The position numbers and the translations under genes are program-made. Below are positions 7,790 through 18,200 of a stretch of DNA of 48,310 nt, one piece after another. The DNA is from a virus, in IMG/VR virus record IMGVR_UViG_3300018920_000002, positions 1 through 48,310 of that record; one strand, 5' to 3'. The notes below the pieces were generated by a model. The model was given only the letters and a program-made list of their open reading frames with translations, was not told the origin of the DNA and did not search any database. How positions within the stretch are numbered: the first letter of the stretch is position 1; every line of letters starts with the position of its first letter.

Positions 7790-8218
7790 ATGACTCAGCC
7801 CCGACGAAGCCCTAGCCGTACTGGACGGAAGGAACGTCCATCCGGTGATCCTGCACTTAAGACGTATGAATGGGCTAAAGCTAAAGCTCATTGGAGGAAA
7901 CCACAGAACCGTAAGAACTGTGCAGTATGTGGGGGGAGTATTGATTATGACGGACCCTTCTACCTCCCCCCGGGTAGAGGTAGGGGGGGAGTAAAGAACC
8001 CCCGGTATCTGCACGTTGGGCACATCGTGGGTAGACATCAGGCTAGGGCTATGGGCTGGACTGAGGAACAGATCATGGCTATATCCAATACTCAGCCTGA
8101 GTGTGCAACGTGCAGTAATAGAACGGGCGCACAGTACGGTAATAGGATTAGGCGCACGCTTACTGCATTACCTACTATCTATCCACGTACCACGCTAGAC
8201 CAGAGTAGGGAGTGGTAA
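7790..8218 (+). CDS. HNH endonuclease next to terminase
   Basis: A 142-residue protein. CAVCGG near residue 45 and CATCSN near residue 110 form the two Cys knuckles, and YLHVGHIVGRHQARA holds the His of an HNH core. Phages of this type often carry an HNH protein beside the terminase, where it helps DNA cleavage in packaging; homing activity is an alternative. No good ribosome site precedes the ATG, and a TATATG box at 7769 could give a very short leader. The gene and the next one use A/T-ending codons far more than their neighbours, a sign of recent transfer. Confidence 0.75.
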   Translation: MTQPRRSPSRTGRKERPSGDPALKTYEWAKAKAHWRKPQNRKNCAVCGGSIDYDGPFYLPPGRGRGGVKNPRYLHVGHIVGRHQARAMGWTEEQIMAISNTQPECATCSNRTGAQYGNRIRRTLTALPTIYPRTTLDQSREW

Positions 8219-8490
8219 TGGCTGACAACGGGCGACCTATCCCATTCATTGTGATCAATGACGATACGTTGATACCTTTCATTGATTCACTCGATAGTAA
8301 TATTGATACAGGCTTAGTAATTAATATGGTGCAACCTTCGATAGATATTCTAAATAAATCTATCGAACAAATTATTATTGATGCGCTCGCGAAAAACGCG
8401 CGCAACCCGGGGGATGGGCATCGTGAAACTGGCCCGGACGTAGACCCCGCGACCGATACAGTTTTTTCCCACGATTTGAAGGGCCGGTGA
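8218..8490 (+). CDS. Hypothetical protein, AT-rich
   Basis: A 90-residue protein that starts in a TAATG overlap with the HNH gene. It is rich in Ile, Asp and Asn (LIPFIDSLDSNIDTGLVIN) and uses codons such as ATA, AAT and TTA that are rare elsewhere in the window. The last 30 residues return to GC-rich composition. It has no recognisable domain. It probably moved together with the HNH gene. Confidence 0.6.
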   Translation: MADNGRPIPFIVINDDTLIPFIDSLDSNIDTGLVINMVQPSIDILNKSIEQIIIDALAKNARNPGDGHRETGPDVDPATDTVFSHDLKGR

Positions 8491-8948
8491 CGCGTCGCAT
8501 GGCTCTGTACCAGCGAATTTGCACGGTCTGTAAAGATCCCTTCGATACGGATCAACCGACCCGAATCAACTGTGAACGGTGTTCTCCGCCCCGGAGGAAG
8601 GTTCCCCGGGAAACCGTGATTCCTCTGCCCGTCAACCGGCCCCCTGACTACGTTCCTCCGGCCGCACAGACCCCGAAGACTTCGGCGGAGCCGGAGAAGT
8701 TCGGCGAGCTTGAGGAACGCATCCGGACCCGGCTCGAAGAGATGGCGCTTCTCGAAGATTGGCGCGCTGAACTCGCCCTAGGGCTCGCTCGCGATTTAGA
8801 CCGGCCGGGGGTAACCGGCGCTCCGCGAACCAGCATGACGAAGCAACTCTTTACCCTGATGATGGAATTCGAAGGGAAGATTCCGCCGAAGGCTGACGAT
8901 CTCGATCTTCTCGGCGCCGACGTAGACAGGCTGAGGGACAACGCGTGA
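8487..8948 (+). CDS. Terminase small subunit-like protein
   Basis: A 153-residue protein. The N terminus has a zinc ribbon (CTVC and CERC near residues 12-32), a Pro-rich linker follows, and the C-terminal half (LARDLDRPGVTGAPRTSMTK) matches the helical pattern seen in actinophage small terminases: an LD-x-PG turn followed by helices. It would recognise phage DNA and regulate the large subunit, whose gene starts in a GTGA overlap at its end. The GTG at 8487 overlaps the previous stop; ATG 8499 is the alternative start. Confidence 0.68.
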   Translation: MTRRMALYQRICTVCKDPFDTDQPTRINCERCSPPRRKVPRETVIPLPVNRPPDYVPPAAQTPKTSAEPEKFGELEERIRTRLEEMALLEDWRAELALGLARDLDRPGVTGAPRTSMTKQLFTLMMEFEGKIPPKADDLDLLGADVDRLRDNA

Positions 8949-10537
8949 CGGAAAGAACCATTCCCTATGTCCAGCATCCTTCGACGCTATGGGTTCCAGA
9001 GCGTAAAGGGACGTACGGAGACGTAGCTAATGACTTCGGGGATAAGTTCGGCATTCCCCGGGACCTAGAGCAACGCCGAGACGTTGACGCGGTTATGTCA
9101 TTCGGTCCCGGTGGCCGGTGGCTCACGCTCGAAGTGTGCATGATCGAAGGAAGGCAGAACGGTAAAACGAAGTCGGTAATGATGACTTCAATGCTTACCG
9201 ACTTCTTCCTTCTGTCGTGGAAGAACCCGGACCGGTTTATCTGGACGGCGCACCTTATGAAGACCACCACGGACTCTTTCGAGTTCGTGAAGCTTCTCAT
9301 TGACACTTACCCGGAGCTTTCTCGTCGGGTCAAGGAAATCAACGAGAGTAAGTCCGAAATCGGAATCGTTCTGATGAATGGTTCTCAATTGGATTTCCTG
9401 GCACGTGTCGGTGGTGGTGGTCGTGGTCTGTCGGGAACGAAGCTCTTCTTCGATGAAGCGCTTTTCTTGAAAGCTCTGAACATGGGTTCGCTGATCCCTA
9501 CACTGTCCAGTAGGGATAACCCACAGATCCTTTACGGTTCGTCGGCCGGTATGGCAGACTCCGATCATTTGCGCGCGCTTCAGAAGCGCGGAAGGCGTGG
9601 GGGAGACCCTTCGCTAATCCTGATTGAGTACCGGGCGCCCGGTTCGTGGGAAGAGCCGACGTGCGCGAAGGGAACCGCTTGCACGCACCTACACGGAGAT
9701 GAATCGAACTGGGTTCAGCGTTGCGGGTGCGGACGGGAGAATCATCGGCATGATCCCGAACTCTTCGTTCCGACAGGCGTTTTCGACGGATGCGCTATGG
9801 ACAACCCCGAAAACTGGCGAGCCGCCAATCATTCCATCGGCGCCGGACGTATGCGAGAAACGTTCGTAGAAGCGGAGTCTCGTACTCTTCGCCAGAACCC
9901 GGAAGGTGTGCTTGAGTTCGGCCGCGAGCGCATGGGGTGGGAAGAGCTAGGGCTTGAGACGATGGACCCGGACAAGCTCTCTAAAGTCGTGTGGCAGAAC
10001 CAGGCTGACCCGATGTCGGAGATTGACGGCGCCGTGGTCTTCGCTATCGACATGACGCCTTCCGGATCTCATTGCACGATTAGCGTTGCCGGGTGGCGCG
10101 AAGACGGTTCCGTTCACATGGGAGTGATTGCCCACGGCCGGGGTTCATCGTGGGTACCTTCCCGCCTTGTCGAGCTTATGGCGAAGCACGACACGATCTG
10201 TGGGGTTAAGTGGCAACCGATGGGAAACGCCGTCGGTGGGATGAGGCAGGCTCTCAAGCAAGCCGGGGTGAACGTCGAAGAAGTCACGCTCACGGAGTAC
10301 GCCGAAGGTTGCGCCGCGTTTAAAGAGCGCATGATGAACGGTACTCTGTGGCATACGGGTTCAGAGCTTTTAGACACCGCGTTCGAAAACTCCGTGAGAG
10401 TTGTTCTCCCGGAAGGCGGATGGAGATGGGGACGGAAGAAGAGTTCCGGTGACATTTCGCCAATGGTCGGATGTACGCTCGCGGTTCTGGGAGTGGACGA
10501 GAACGGCGAAGCTAATCCGAGTGTTCTTTATTTCTAG
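8945..10537 (+). CDS. terL: Terminase large subunit
   Basis: The packaging motor, 530 residues. The ATPase half has a Walker A-like EGRQNGKTK near residue 68 and Walker B KLFFDEA near 167, with an SSAGM coupling stretch after it. The nuclease half begins with VFAIDMTPSG near 366, the first acidic residue of the RNase H-like fold. A Cys/His-rich insertion (about 242-265, CAKGTACTHLH and RCGCGRENH) looks metal-binding. It follows the small subunit with a four-base overlap and precedes the portal gene by 12 bases. Confidence 0.93.
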   Translation: MTERTIPYVQHPSTLWVPERKGTYGDVANDFGDKFGIPRDLEQRRDVDAVMSFGPGGRWLTLEVCMIEGRQNGKTKSVMMTSMLTDFFLLSWKNPDRFIWTAHLMKTTTDSFEFVKLLIDTYPELSRRVKEINESKSEIGIVLMNGSQLDFLARVGGGGRGLSGTKLFFDEALFLKALNMGSLIPTLSSRDNPQILYGSSAGMADSDHLRALQKRGRRGGDPSLILIEYRAPGSWEEPTCAKGTACTHLHGDESNWVQRCGCGRENHRHDPELFVPTGVFDGCAMDNPENWRAANHSIGAGRMRETFVEAESRTLRQNPEGVLEFGRERMGWEELGLETMDPDKLSKVVWQNQADPMSEIDGAVVFAIDMTPSGSHCTISVAGWREDGSVHMGVIAHGRGSSWVPSRLVELMAKHDTICGVKWQPMGNAVGGMRQALKQAGVNVEEVTLTEYAEGCAAFKERMMNGTLWHTGSELLDTAFENSVRVVLPEGGWRWGRKKSSGDISPMVGCTLAVLGVDENGEANPSVLYF

Positions 10538-10549
10538 GGAGGTTCGCGC

Positions 10550-11947
10550 GTGGGCTTGAAAGATTGGCTCAGTAAGCGCTTTTCGGCTCCGGGTATCGAG
10601 CCGTCCGGGGCTTCGGTCCTAACCACAACGTACGGGATGAACGGGAACGAAGCGATCCTTCCGTCCCTGGTTTATGCCGCTACCGAAGCGTACATGGGAA
10701 ACAGTGTCGTCTATGGCGCGATCCTTGCTAGGATCTCGCTCTTCAGTGAGACGACCTTCTGTTTCCGAAATCTGAAGGACAAGAGTCTTTCCGGTTCCTT
10801 CGAGCTGGACGGCCGGAGGAACACGGCGCTCCGCAAGCTCGAAAACCCTTGGCCTAACGGCAGTACCGGCGAACTTCTCGCGCGCATGATGCAAGACGCG
10901 GACCTAGCCGGTAACGCCTACATCTGGGACGCGGGAGAACGTCTCGTCCGGCTCCGGCCGGAATGGGTCACCATCGTCTCGGAAGAGAAGTACGATCCTC
11001 TCGGCCGTGCGTATCGGGAAGTCGTCGGCTACTTCTACGATCCGCCTCCGGTCGCGGATGAACAGTACGGTGGTCCACAAATCTTCACGGTGGACGAAGT
11101 AGCTCACTGGTCTCCGAACCCTGACCCGACTGCACAGTTCCGGGGAATGTCGTGGATTACTACGGTACTTCGCGAGATCGCGGCAGACAACGGCATGACT
11201 TCGTACAAAACGAAGTATCTCGCTAATGCCGCGAGCCCGAACCTTCTGATCAAGTATTCACAGAAACTCGGAACCGGCACGGTCAACCGGATTCGTGATC
11301 GCATCGAAGCGCGACACGGCGGAGTAGAGAACGCCTTCGGAACTCTGGTTCTGGACGAAGGCGCCGACGTTACGGTGATCGGTAACAGCTTCGAGCAAAT
11401 GAATTTCTCCACCGTGCAAGCGGCCGGAGAGAACCGGATTCTCATTGCGTCCGGTGTTCCCGGAATCGTGGTCGGCTCGAAGGAAGGTCTTCAAGCCGCT
11501 ACCTATTCCAACTATGAGCAAGCTATGCGCCGGTTCGCGGATGTCACCATGCGTCCGCTGTGGCGGAGCGCTTGCGCCGCGCTCGCGAAGCTTGTCTCTG
11601 TTCCGGTCGGTTCTCAGCTCTGGTACGACGTTAGCGACATCGCGGCGCTTCGTCAGGGTGAGAAGGAACGGGCGGACACGATGTTCATTCTCGCTCAGTC
11701 GGCTACTCAGCTAGTAGCGGCCGGGTATACGCCTGAGACGGTCGTAAAGGCTCTCAGCTCTGGGGACATCACCATCTTGGAGTTCAAGCCCCCTGAGCCG
11801 CCTCCGCCCCCTCCCGCGAAGGAAATCACCCCGGCCGGGGAGGAACCGGCGCCCGAAGATCCCCCGGCCGGGGCTGACCCGCCTCCGGCTTCTCTTCCCG
11901 CGCGAGCGCGTGTAAACGGTCACTCGAAAGGAATGATTCATGTCTGA
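10550..11947 (+). CDS. Portal protein (HK97 family)
   Basis: A 465-residue portal: the dodecameric ring at one capsid vertex through which DNA passes. The sequence has the usual HK97-portal features, including NAYIWDAGERLVRLRPEWV, a stem region, and GVPGIVVGSKEG near residue 300. The C-terminal 60 residues are Pro/Glu-rich, with two copies of the CCCCGGCCGGGG palindrome, and probably disordered. GTG start after GGGAGG. It overlaps the protease start by 8 bases. Confidence 0.93.
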   Translation: MGLKDWLSKRFSAPGIEPSGASVLTTTYGMNGNEAILPSLVYAATEAYMGNSVVYGAILARISLFSETTFCFRNLKDKSLSGSFELDGRRNTALRKLENPWPNGSTGELLARMMQDADLAGNAYIWDAGERLVRLRPEWVTIVSEEKYDPLGRAYREVVGYFYDPPPVADEQYGGPQIFTVDEVAHWSPNPDPTAQFRGMSWITTVLREIAADNGMTSYKTKYLANAASPNLLIKYSQKLGTGTVNRIRDRIEARHGGVENAFGTLVLDEGADVTVIGNSFEQMNFSTVQAAGENRILIASGVPGIVVGSKEGLQAATYSNYEQAMRRFADVTMRPLWRSACAALAKLVSVPVGSQLWYDVSDIAALRQGEKERADTMFILAQSATQLVAAGYTPETVVKALSSGDITILEFKPPEPPPPPPAKEITPAGEEPAPEDPPAGADPPPASLPARARVNGHSKGMIHV

Positions 11948-12725
11948 CACTCTCGGCGTTCGCTCCGTGGAACGCGCCGTTGCGCTGGACGACTTGCACG
12001 TTCGGTCCGACGGTTCCGGCCGCGTGGTCGAAGCGTATGCCGCCGCGTTTAAGAAGCGGACGGAGATTTACGATCAGGACGGGCACTACCGGGAAGAGCT
12101 TGACCCGAAGTCGTTTAACCGTACGCTTTCAATGAAGGGAACGAACTTCGGTGTTCTCTTTAATCACGCTCGCACTGTGGACGGCGAGCCTAATCCGCTT
12201 GCTACTATGCCGATTGGTGTTCCGCTTGAGGTTAAGGCGGATGACCACGGAATCTTCACGGCAACGCGATACTTGGACAACCCGCTAGCCGATAACGTGC
12301 TGGACGCGATTAAGCACGGAGCTATCCGGGCTCAGTCTTTCTCCGGCCGGTTCATGCGTTCGATGCGGACCTTCCCGGACGGTCGGGGAGGAAAGAACCT
12401 CCCGCTGATTACGCGGCACGAAATCGACATGCGGGAGTATGGTCCGGCCGTCTTCGCCGCGTACCCGGACGCTGTGATCCTGGGTACGCGATCGGCCACG
12501 CTCGCTATCCGGGCCTTCCTCGCGCTACCGGAGGAAGAGCGGTTAGAGTGGGCTCAGCAATTCGAGATCACGACCACTCCGACGGAACCGGTCGTATCTC
12601 CTGATGGCACTCCGGGAAACGGAACCGCCAACGGTGACGAACCGCCTTCGCACTCGTCCCGAAGCGAAATCGCGGAAAAGATCCGCAAGTTCCGCGAAAC
12701 TCATCCCGAGAGGAAAACTCAGTAA
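11940..12725 (+). CDS. Prohead protease (HK97/U35 family)
   Basis: A 261-residue capsid maturation serine protease. VLFNHARTVDGEPN gives the catalytic His near residue 73, and AQSFSGRF the nucleophilic Ser near 133. REYGPAVFAAYPDAVI is the typical final strand of the family. It cuts the N-terminal delta domain of the capsid protein. It lies between portal and capsid, as in HK97, and ends in a TAATG overlap with the capsid gene. Confidence 0.92.
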   Translation: MSDTLGVRSVERAVALDDLHVRSDGSGRVVEAYAAAFKKRTEIYDQDGHYREELDPKSFNRTLSMKGTNFGVLFNHARTVDGEPNPLATMPIGVPLEVKADDHGIFTATRYLDNPLADNVLDAIKHGAIRAQSFSGRFMRSMRTFPDGRGGKNLPLITRHEIDMREYGPAVFAAYPDAVILGTRSATLAIRAFLALPEEERLEWAQQFEITTTPTEPVVSPDGTPGNGTANGDEPPSHSSRSEIAEKIRKFRETHPERKTQ

Positions 12726-14158
12726 TGGGTAACCGCCTTAAGGAGATCCGTACTCGGCAGGCTGAGATTCAGACTGCTCTGAACGATCTCGAAATCATCG
12801 AAGACCCGTCCGAAGAGGACGCGCTTCGCACTGAGGCTCTGGTTCAGGAATTCGATGAGATCGAAGCCGAAGCCACGCCTCTTCAGGAACGGGCCGACGC
12901 TGTGTCTCGCGTTCGGGCTCTGATCCGCGACGAGAAGAACACCGAAGGCACCGACGGCGCGGGCTCCGCGACCGGCGCCCGGATGGGGAACGGTCCCGAG
13001 GTCATGCGCCGTGTCGATCCCTTCGCCGATCTGGACGGGGTTCGGAACGGCATGGTTCCCCCGAACCAGGTTCGTTCCCGCGCGCTCGCCGCTGTCGAGT
13101 CGTTCTCGAAGCGGAGCGACTTCTTCGCGCTGGACGACGAAGGCGTGACGGAGGTGACGCGGAAGCTGGAAAAGATGGGGGATCTCTTCGGAACCTCCTT
13201 CGCCCGGCAGATTCTCAGCACGGGGTCTCCCGAGTATCTGGCCGCGTTCCAGTCGTATCTGAACGATCCCACCGGGTACCAGAGCCGGGCGGCTCTGTCG
13301 CTCACGGCCGCGAACGGCGGATACCTCGTTCCGTTCACTCTCGATCCGACGATCATCCTCACGAACAACGGGGTTGTTAACCCGTACCGTGAGTACGCTC
13401 AGATCAAGACGACCACCACGAACGACTGGAACGGCGTCACTTCGGCCGGTGTTACGGCTGAGTGGACGGCGGAAGGCATCGAAGCCGCCGACGCTACTCC
13501 GACCGTCGGCCCGCTGAAGATCACCCCGCAGAAGGCGGACGCGTACCTCTTTGGTTCCTACGAAGTTCTCGGGGATTCCGACTTCGCTTCGCAGATGCCC
13601 GCGCTTCTCGCGGACGCGAAGGACCGGCTCGAAGAGTCGGCTTTCGCCGTCGGTACCGGCACGCTTCAGCCCTACGGCATCGTTCCCCGGGGAACCGTCG
13701 TCGCGGGTGCTACTGGTACGGCCGCGTCCGGCCCGACGGCCGCGAGCGTCTACGCGCTTCAGGCTTCGCTTCCCGCCCGGTGGCGCGGTCCGGCCGCGCG
13801 TAACGTGTGGCTCGCGAACCTGACCACGATCAACGCTCTCCGCAACGTCCCGAAGTTCACCGGATCTACTCAGAGCATCGTGGACGACTCTGGCCCGACC
13901 CCGACCCTTCTGGGCAAGCCGCTTCTCGAAAGCACGTCGATTACCGGCGCTTTCGCGAACGGTAACAAGGTTCTGGTCTACGCGGACATGCGGCAGTATT
14001 ACATCGTGGATCGCGTCGGCATGTCGGTCGTTTACGATCCGATCGTTCTCGGCGCGAACCGTCGGCCGACCGGTCAGGGTGCCTGGTACGCCTTCTGGCG
14101 AGTGGGCGCCGACGTTTCGACTTCGGCCGCCGTCCGGGTTCTGTCCCTGACCACCTGA
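12725..14158 (+). CDS. Major capsid protein (HK97 fold)
   Basis: 477 residues. The first 75 or so form a charged coiled coil (KEIRTRQAEIQTALNDLE), the scaffolding-like delta domain expected to be removed by the neighbouring protease. The mature part has HK97-fold signatures: NGGYLVPFTLDPTIILTN, a long alpha helix near residue 290, and DRVGMSVVYDPIVLG near the end. Cleavage is expected somewhere in the 90-130 range, but the exact site is not visible. It follows the protease directly. Confidence 0.94.
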   Translation: MGNRLKEIRTRQAEIQTALNDLEIIEDPSEEDALRTEALVQEFDEIEAEATPLQERADAVSRVRALIRDEKNTEGTDGAGSATGARMGNGPEVMRRVDPFADLDGVRNGMVPPNQVRSRALAAVESFSKRSDFFALDDEGVTEVTRKLEKMGDLFGTSFARQILSTGSPEYLAAFQSYLNDPTGYQSRAALSLTAANGGYLVPFTLDPTIILTNNGVVNPYREYAQIKTTTTNDWNGVTSAGVTAEWTAEGIEAADATPTVGPLKITPQKADAYLFGSYEVLGDSDFASQMPALLADAKDRLEESAFAVGTGTLQPYGIVPRGTVVAGATGTAASGPTAASVYALQASLPARWRGPAARNVWLANLTTINALRNVPKFTGSTQSIVDDSGPTPTLLGKPLLESTSITGAFANGNKVLVYADMRQYYIVDRVGMSVVYDPIVLGANRRPTGQGAWYAFWRVGADVSTSAAVRVLSLTT

Positions 14159-14204
14159 TCCGTTCCCGACTCAATTCGCTTCGAAGAGCTAAGGATTCGC
14201 ACAA

Positions 14205-14642
14205 ATGGCGACTACCTCTAGCGCGTCGGGTTCGTCCGGCGCGAAGGCCACTACCACCACGAAGCCGACTCCGGACGTTGCTCCGGTCGTCTCCTCCGAT
14301 GTCGAGCCGGAGATTGCGGCCGGTCAGTCGGTGGAGGAGACGAAGATTCCGGCCGGTTACGCCGGAACTCTCGGGTTCGATGAGCTGCACGGTGAGCCGG
14401 TGGCGGAGAAGCGGGCCGACATCATGGCGCGCGTCTCCGCGCTCGCTCCGCACGTGACGCCGGAATTCGTGAAGGCGTACGGGATTTCGGACGAGACGCT
14501 TAAGGACATCGCGGACGGCTTCGCTCCGCCTCCTCCGGCCATCGGTCCGAATCACACTTCGGACCTGTATCTCACCCCGGGCGGGTGGATTCAGGAGAAG
14601 CCGGGCCGGACCCCGGGCGAGACCACGGCTATCAGCCGGTGA
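14205..14642 (+). CDS. Hypothetical virion-module protein
   Basis: A 145-residue protein just after the capsid gene. The first 45 residues are Ser/Thr/Pro-rich and probably disordered. The middle (MARVSALAPHVTPEFVKAYG) is helical, and the C-terminal part is Pro/Gly-rich. It has an AAGGA ribosome site and is linked to the next gene by a GTGA overlap. A head-associated role is inferred from position only. Confidence 0.65.
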   Translation: MATTSSASGSSGAKATTTTKPTPDVAPVVSSDVEPEIAAGQSVEETKIPAGYAGTLGFDELHGEPVAEKRADIMARVSALAPHVTPEFVKAYGISDETLKDIADGFAPPPPAIGPNHTSDLYLTPGGWIQEKPGRTPGETTAISR

Positions 14643-14818
14643 GTCCCGAAATCACCCCGGCCGGGGATGCGTCCCCTCAGGCGACCCCGGCCGGGGCTTC
14701 GGACGGCTTCGGGGCTGAACTCTTCTACCGGGTAACGGCAGAGGTTCAGCATCACGCGCCGTGCGTTCCGGAATGTCCTGTCTGCTATCCCGAAACCCCG
14801 GAAGGGGGTACGAAATGA
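14639..14818 (+). CDS. Small Cys-rich protein in the head module
   Basis: A 59-residue frame starting at a GTG in a GTGA overlap and ending in an ATGA overlap. Two CCCCGGCCGGGG palindromes (14655, 14685) encode Thr-Pro-Ala-Gly in its first 20 residues. The C terminus (HHAPCVPECPVCYPE) could bind zinc. It may tether to another virion protein. Function unknown. Confidence 0.6.
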   Translation: MSPEITPAGDASPQATPAGASDGFGAELFYRVTAEVQHHAPCVPECPVCYPETPEGGTK

Positions 14819-15201
14819 CCGTAGGTCTTGCCGCTGCTCACGCGAACGGCATCCTGAGTGTCTACCGTGGAACGGCGCTCACCGCCGTTACTACGCCGTT
14901 CATTCAGCTTCACACCGGAGACCCGGGGGCGGCCGGAACCACGTCGGTCTCTGCCGGATCGACTACGCGGAACGCGATTACGTGGAACGCCCCGTCCGGC
15001 GGTTCGATGACGCTGAACACGCTCGCCGCGTGGACGAACGGCGGTACGTCGGAAACGATTTCGCACTGTTCACTGTGGGATGCGAGCACTGCCGGTAACT
15101 TTAAGCAGAGCTTCGCTCTTACGGCGTCTCAGGCGTGGGTTTCCACGAACACGCTCACGCTCACCACGTTCACGCTGTCGTATACGCCGATCGCGGCGTG
15201 A
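14815..15201 (+). CDS. Beta-rich virion protein, possible capsid decoration or fibre
   Basis: A 128-residue protein dominated by Thr/Ser/Ala/Gly beta strands (FIQLHTGDPGAAGTTSV, then a mid section ending SHCSLWDAS). Proteins with the HTGDPG turn are common in actinophage structural operons, where they are usually called capsid or tail-associated. It is coupled to the previous gene and closed by a strong hairpin. The structural assignment is inference from family resemblance and place. Confidence 0.65.
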   Translation: MTVGLAAAHANGILSVYRGTALTAVTTPFIQLHTGDPGAAGTTSVSAGSTTRNAITWNAPSGGSMTLNTLAAWTNGGTSETISHCSLWDASTAGNFKQSFALTASQAWVSTNTLTLTTFTLSYTPIAA

Positions 15202-15213
15202 CGTGAACCCTCT

Positions 15214-15247
15214 CGGCCGGTAGGGAGCTTCGGCTTCCTACCGGCCG
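15214..15247 (+). terminator. Strong hairpin within the head operon
   Basis: Arms 15214-15228 and 15233-15247 (15 bp, one G-T pair, TTCG loop) followed by TTT. It probably reduces read-through from the abundant capsid transcripts into the very large gene behind it, or protects the upstream mRNA 3' end. Confidence 0.75.
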
Positions 15248-15272
15248 TTTCGGCTTTAGGGGAGAGTGAGCT

Positions 15273-18200
15273 ATGACGGTTATTACCACGGAGACTTGGA
15301 CCGGAACCACCGGGGCCGCGTGGCCTTCTCAGTGGGCTACCGGAACCACTGGAACCGGTTCCAGTGCAACGATTCAGACGAACGTCGGCCGACTGACGAA
15401 TGGTACGGCCGCCGCGTATGCCGGAGCCGGACGGATCAGCCGTCGGCTGACTACGGGCAACATCGCGGACGGGTGCGTACTCTTCCGTTTCCGTTGGCCT
15501 ACTTCGGGATTGAACAATAACTACGTTGGGTTCTGGTTTCGGTCGAACGGTTCGAACGCGAACCTTCTGGACGGACAACGCGGTTTAATCTTTCAAGCTG
15601 CCGCCGACTTCGGCGGGTGGAAACTCACGGCGGCCGACGCTTACGGCGCGCTCTCTGGTTTCACCGAAGTAAGCGTTACGAAGTCGTGGGCTGTAAACCA
15701 GTGGTATTGGGTCCGTTTCGGCGTTGTCGGTTCGGATATCAAGGCGCGCGTCTGGAACGACGGAACGAGCGAGCCCTCAACGTGGGACGCGACTTCGACT
15801 CAGGGCAACCTTCTAACCGGAACCGGCGCATGGGGTTTCAGCATCGGTCAGGGTGCGAACCCTTCTGCCGTAACTGAATTCGATGACTTCAGCGCGGACA
15901 CCGCGTTTCCGGCAACGGCCACGAATTACAACGTCACGACGAGTCAGACCGTCACGGCGAACTCTGTCGTTACCGGCGTGGTCGGTAAGTCCGGCGTCGT
16001 CTCCGGCACGATCACGGCCGCGAGTCTGGTTCAGGCTCCGGCCGCGAAAACTAGCGCGCTGAAGGATACTTTCAGCTTCGATGATACTTCGAAGTGGGAT
16101 GGGTACGGAGATCCGAATCTAGCGACTTCAGGCGGACAACTTCGCATCACTCCGGCTCCGTCGTATCCGTCGATCTTCTCGCACAACCAATACAACTTCG
16201 TCGGCGACTCCGCGTCGCTTCAGGTTGTCCAGTATCCGAACACCGGTAACGGCACTGTTCAGGCGTTCATTCTTCAGCTCAGGCTTGACGGAAACAACGT
16301 CGTTCAGTGGCTTTTCACCGGAAGCTCGATCATTGCCGATTACGTGGTGGGCGGAGCCGGTACGGCGCTCGCTACCGCTACGCCGTCAACTGACTTCAAT
16401 TGGCTCCGGCTCACGGAGTCCGGTGGAGTCGTCAACTGGGACCGATCCACTGACGGCGTTACGTGGATCAACTTCGCGAGTCAGACTGTGCCGTATGCCA
16501 AAACGGCAATGAGTTATTACACGTCGGCCGGTTACTACGGGACGGAGCCGAATCCCGGTGTCCTGATCGTGGACAACCTGAACTTGCCTCCGATCGCGGC
16601 ATCGGTCTCCGGAACCGCTTCTGCCGGTTCAGCTCTCGTCGGTCAGACCGGCCGGGCTGGAGACGTGTCTATCGCGGAGAACGCCGTTTACACGGTGTCC
16701 GCCTCCGTCGGTCAGTCGTCCGGCACGTCGGCGACCACGGCGGCCGGTCACAGCGTCTCCGGCCGGGTCGGACTGAGTTCGACTGTGGCACAGACGATCA
16801 CGGCCGGATCGGTGATCGGCTCCGGCAAGACTTCCCCGGTCACCGGCACCGAAACCGCTACGTCCACGGTAACGGCGGCTCTCGGCCGCGTGTCCGGCAC
16901 TACGGCCGCAATCGCGAGCGCGCACGCGGTTTCCGGTGTTGTGGGCAAGGTTTCGGGTGTCATCGGTACCGAGACGATGGTTCCGGCCGTGAGTACCGGT
17001 GTTGCGGGCAATGTTTCGCAGACTGTGACCGCGCTCGCGAATGTGGACGGAGCGGTAACCGTTCAAGGTGCCGTGTCGTCTCCCATGAACATCGGCGGAT
17101 TCCTGTCGGCGGCCGATGGACTCTCCGGCGCCTTCACCGTGAATCAGGCGGTTCCGGTCGGCCGGTTCGTCGTGGTTAACGTCGTAACGAACGGAGCGAC
17201 CCCGGGCCTGAGTATTGCGGACTCGAAGGCGAATTCGTGGGCGCAAATGGCCTCCGCGAGTCGATCGACCGGAACCACTACTACCGCAACGGCTTTCTAT
17301 GCGTTCATCACGAACGCGCTCACCACGTCGGATACGATCACCGTAACCCGTTCTACCTCAGGAACTCTCCTCACGTCCGGCATGATGTTTACCGGCGTGA
17401 ACACCGTGACTCCGATCGACAACGGCGGAGTACAGGCTACGGCGAGCGGAACGAGTGCCACGCCGTCTTCGGGTGCTCTCGCGAATGTCGGATCTAAATC
17501 CGCCGTGGTGATGATTGCCGGATTCGGAACGTTCTACATCACGGCAATGCCGGGAACCGGATATACGGAATTCGCCGACGCTTCTTCAATGGGCGCGAAC
17601 GCTCGCGGCGCGACGGTTGTTTACCGAGACACGTCTTCCGGGGGAAGTTACACGCCTTCGGCTAACTTGGGCATGTCTAACGATTGGGTCGCTATGGGCT
17701 TCGCGCTCACGGCTTCCGGCGTTAGTGCCAACGTTTCTCAGGTAACCACGGCCGGTTCTACGGTTTCCGGCTCGATCGTGAAAACGTCCGGCGTTAACCA
17801 GATCGTCACGGCGGGTTCGGTGGTCTCCGGCGCGTCCGGCCCGGCCGGGGGAGTCACCGCGTCGGCGAGCGCCGGACACGTGGTCTCCGGCGCCGTCTCT
17901 CTGGGCTCGCTCACCGTCTACGGCACCGTGAACGCGGTGGCTCAGGTCTCCGGCCCGGTGGGCTCGATCGCGGCCGTCTCCGGGCAGGCTACGGCCGCTC
18001 ACACGGTCTCCGGCTTCGTCATCACCGGCCCGTCGGCTCAGGTCTCCGACACCGTGAGCCCGGTGAGCGTCACCGCCGTCCGGCTAGGGAAGACGGCCGG
18101 TGTAAACGCCTCAATCTCCCCGGCCGTCCAGACGGTTACCCGTCTCGGGATTCGAGCCGACACGATTGCCGGAGTGGTCATCGCGAGTCACGATGTCCGG

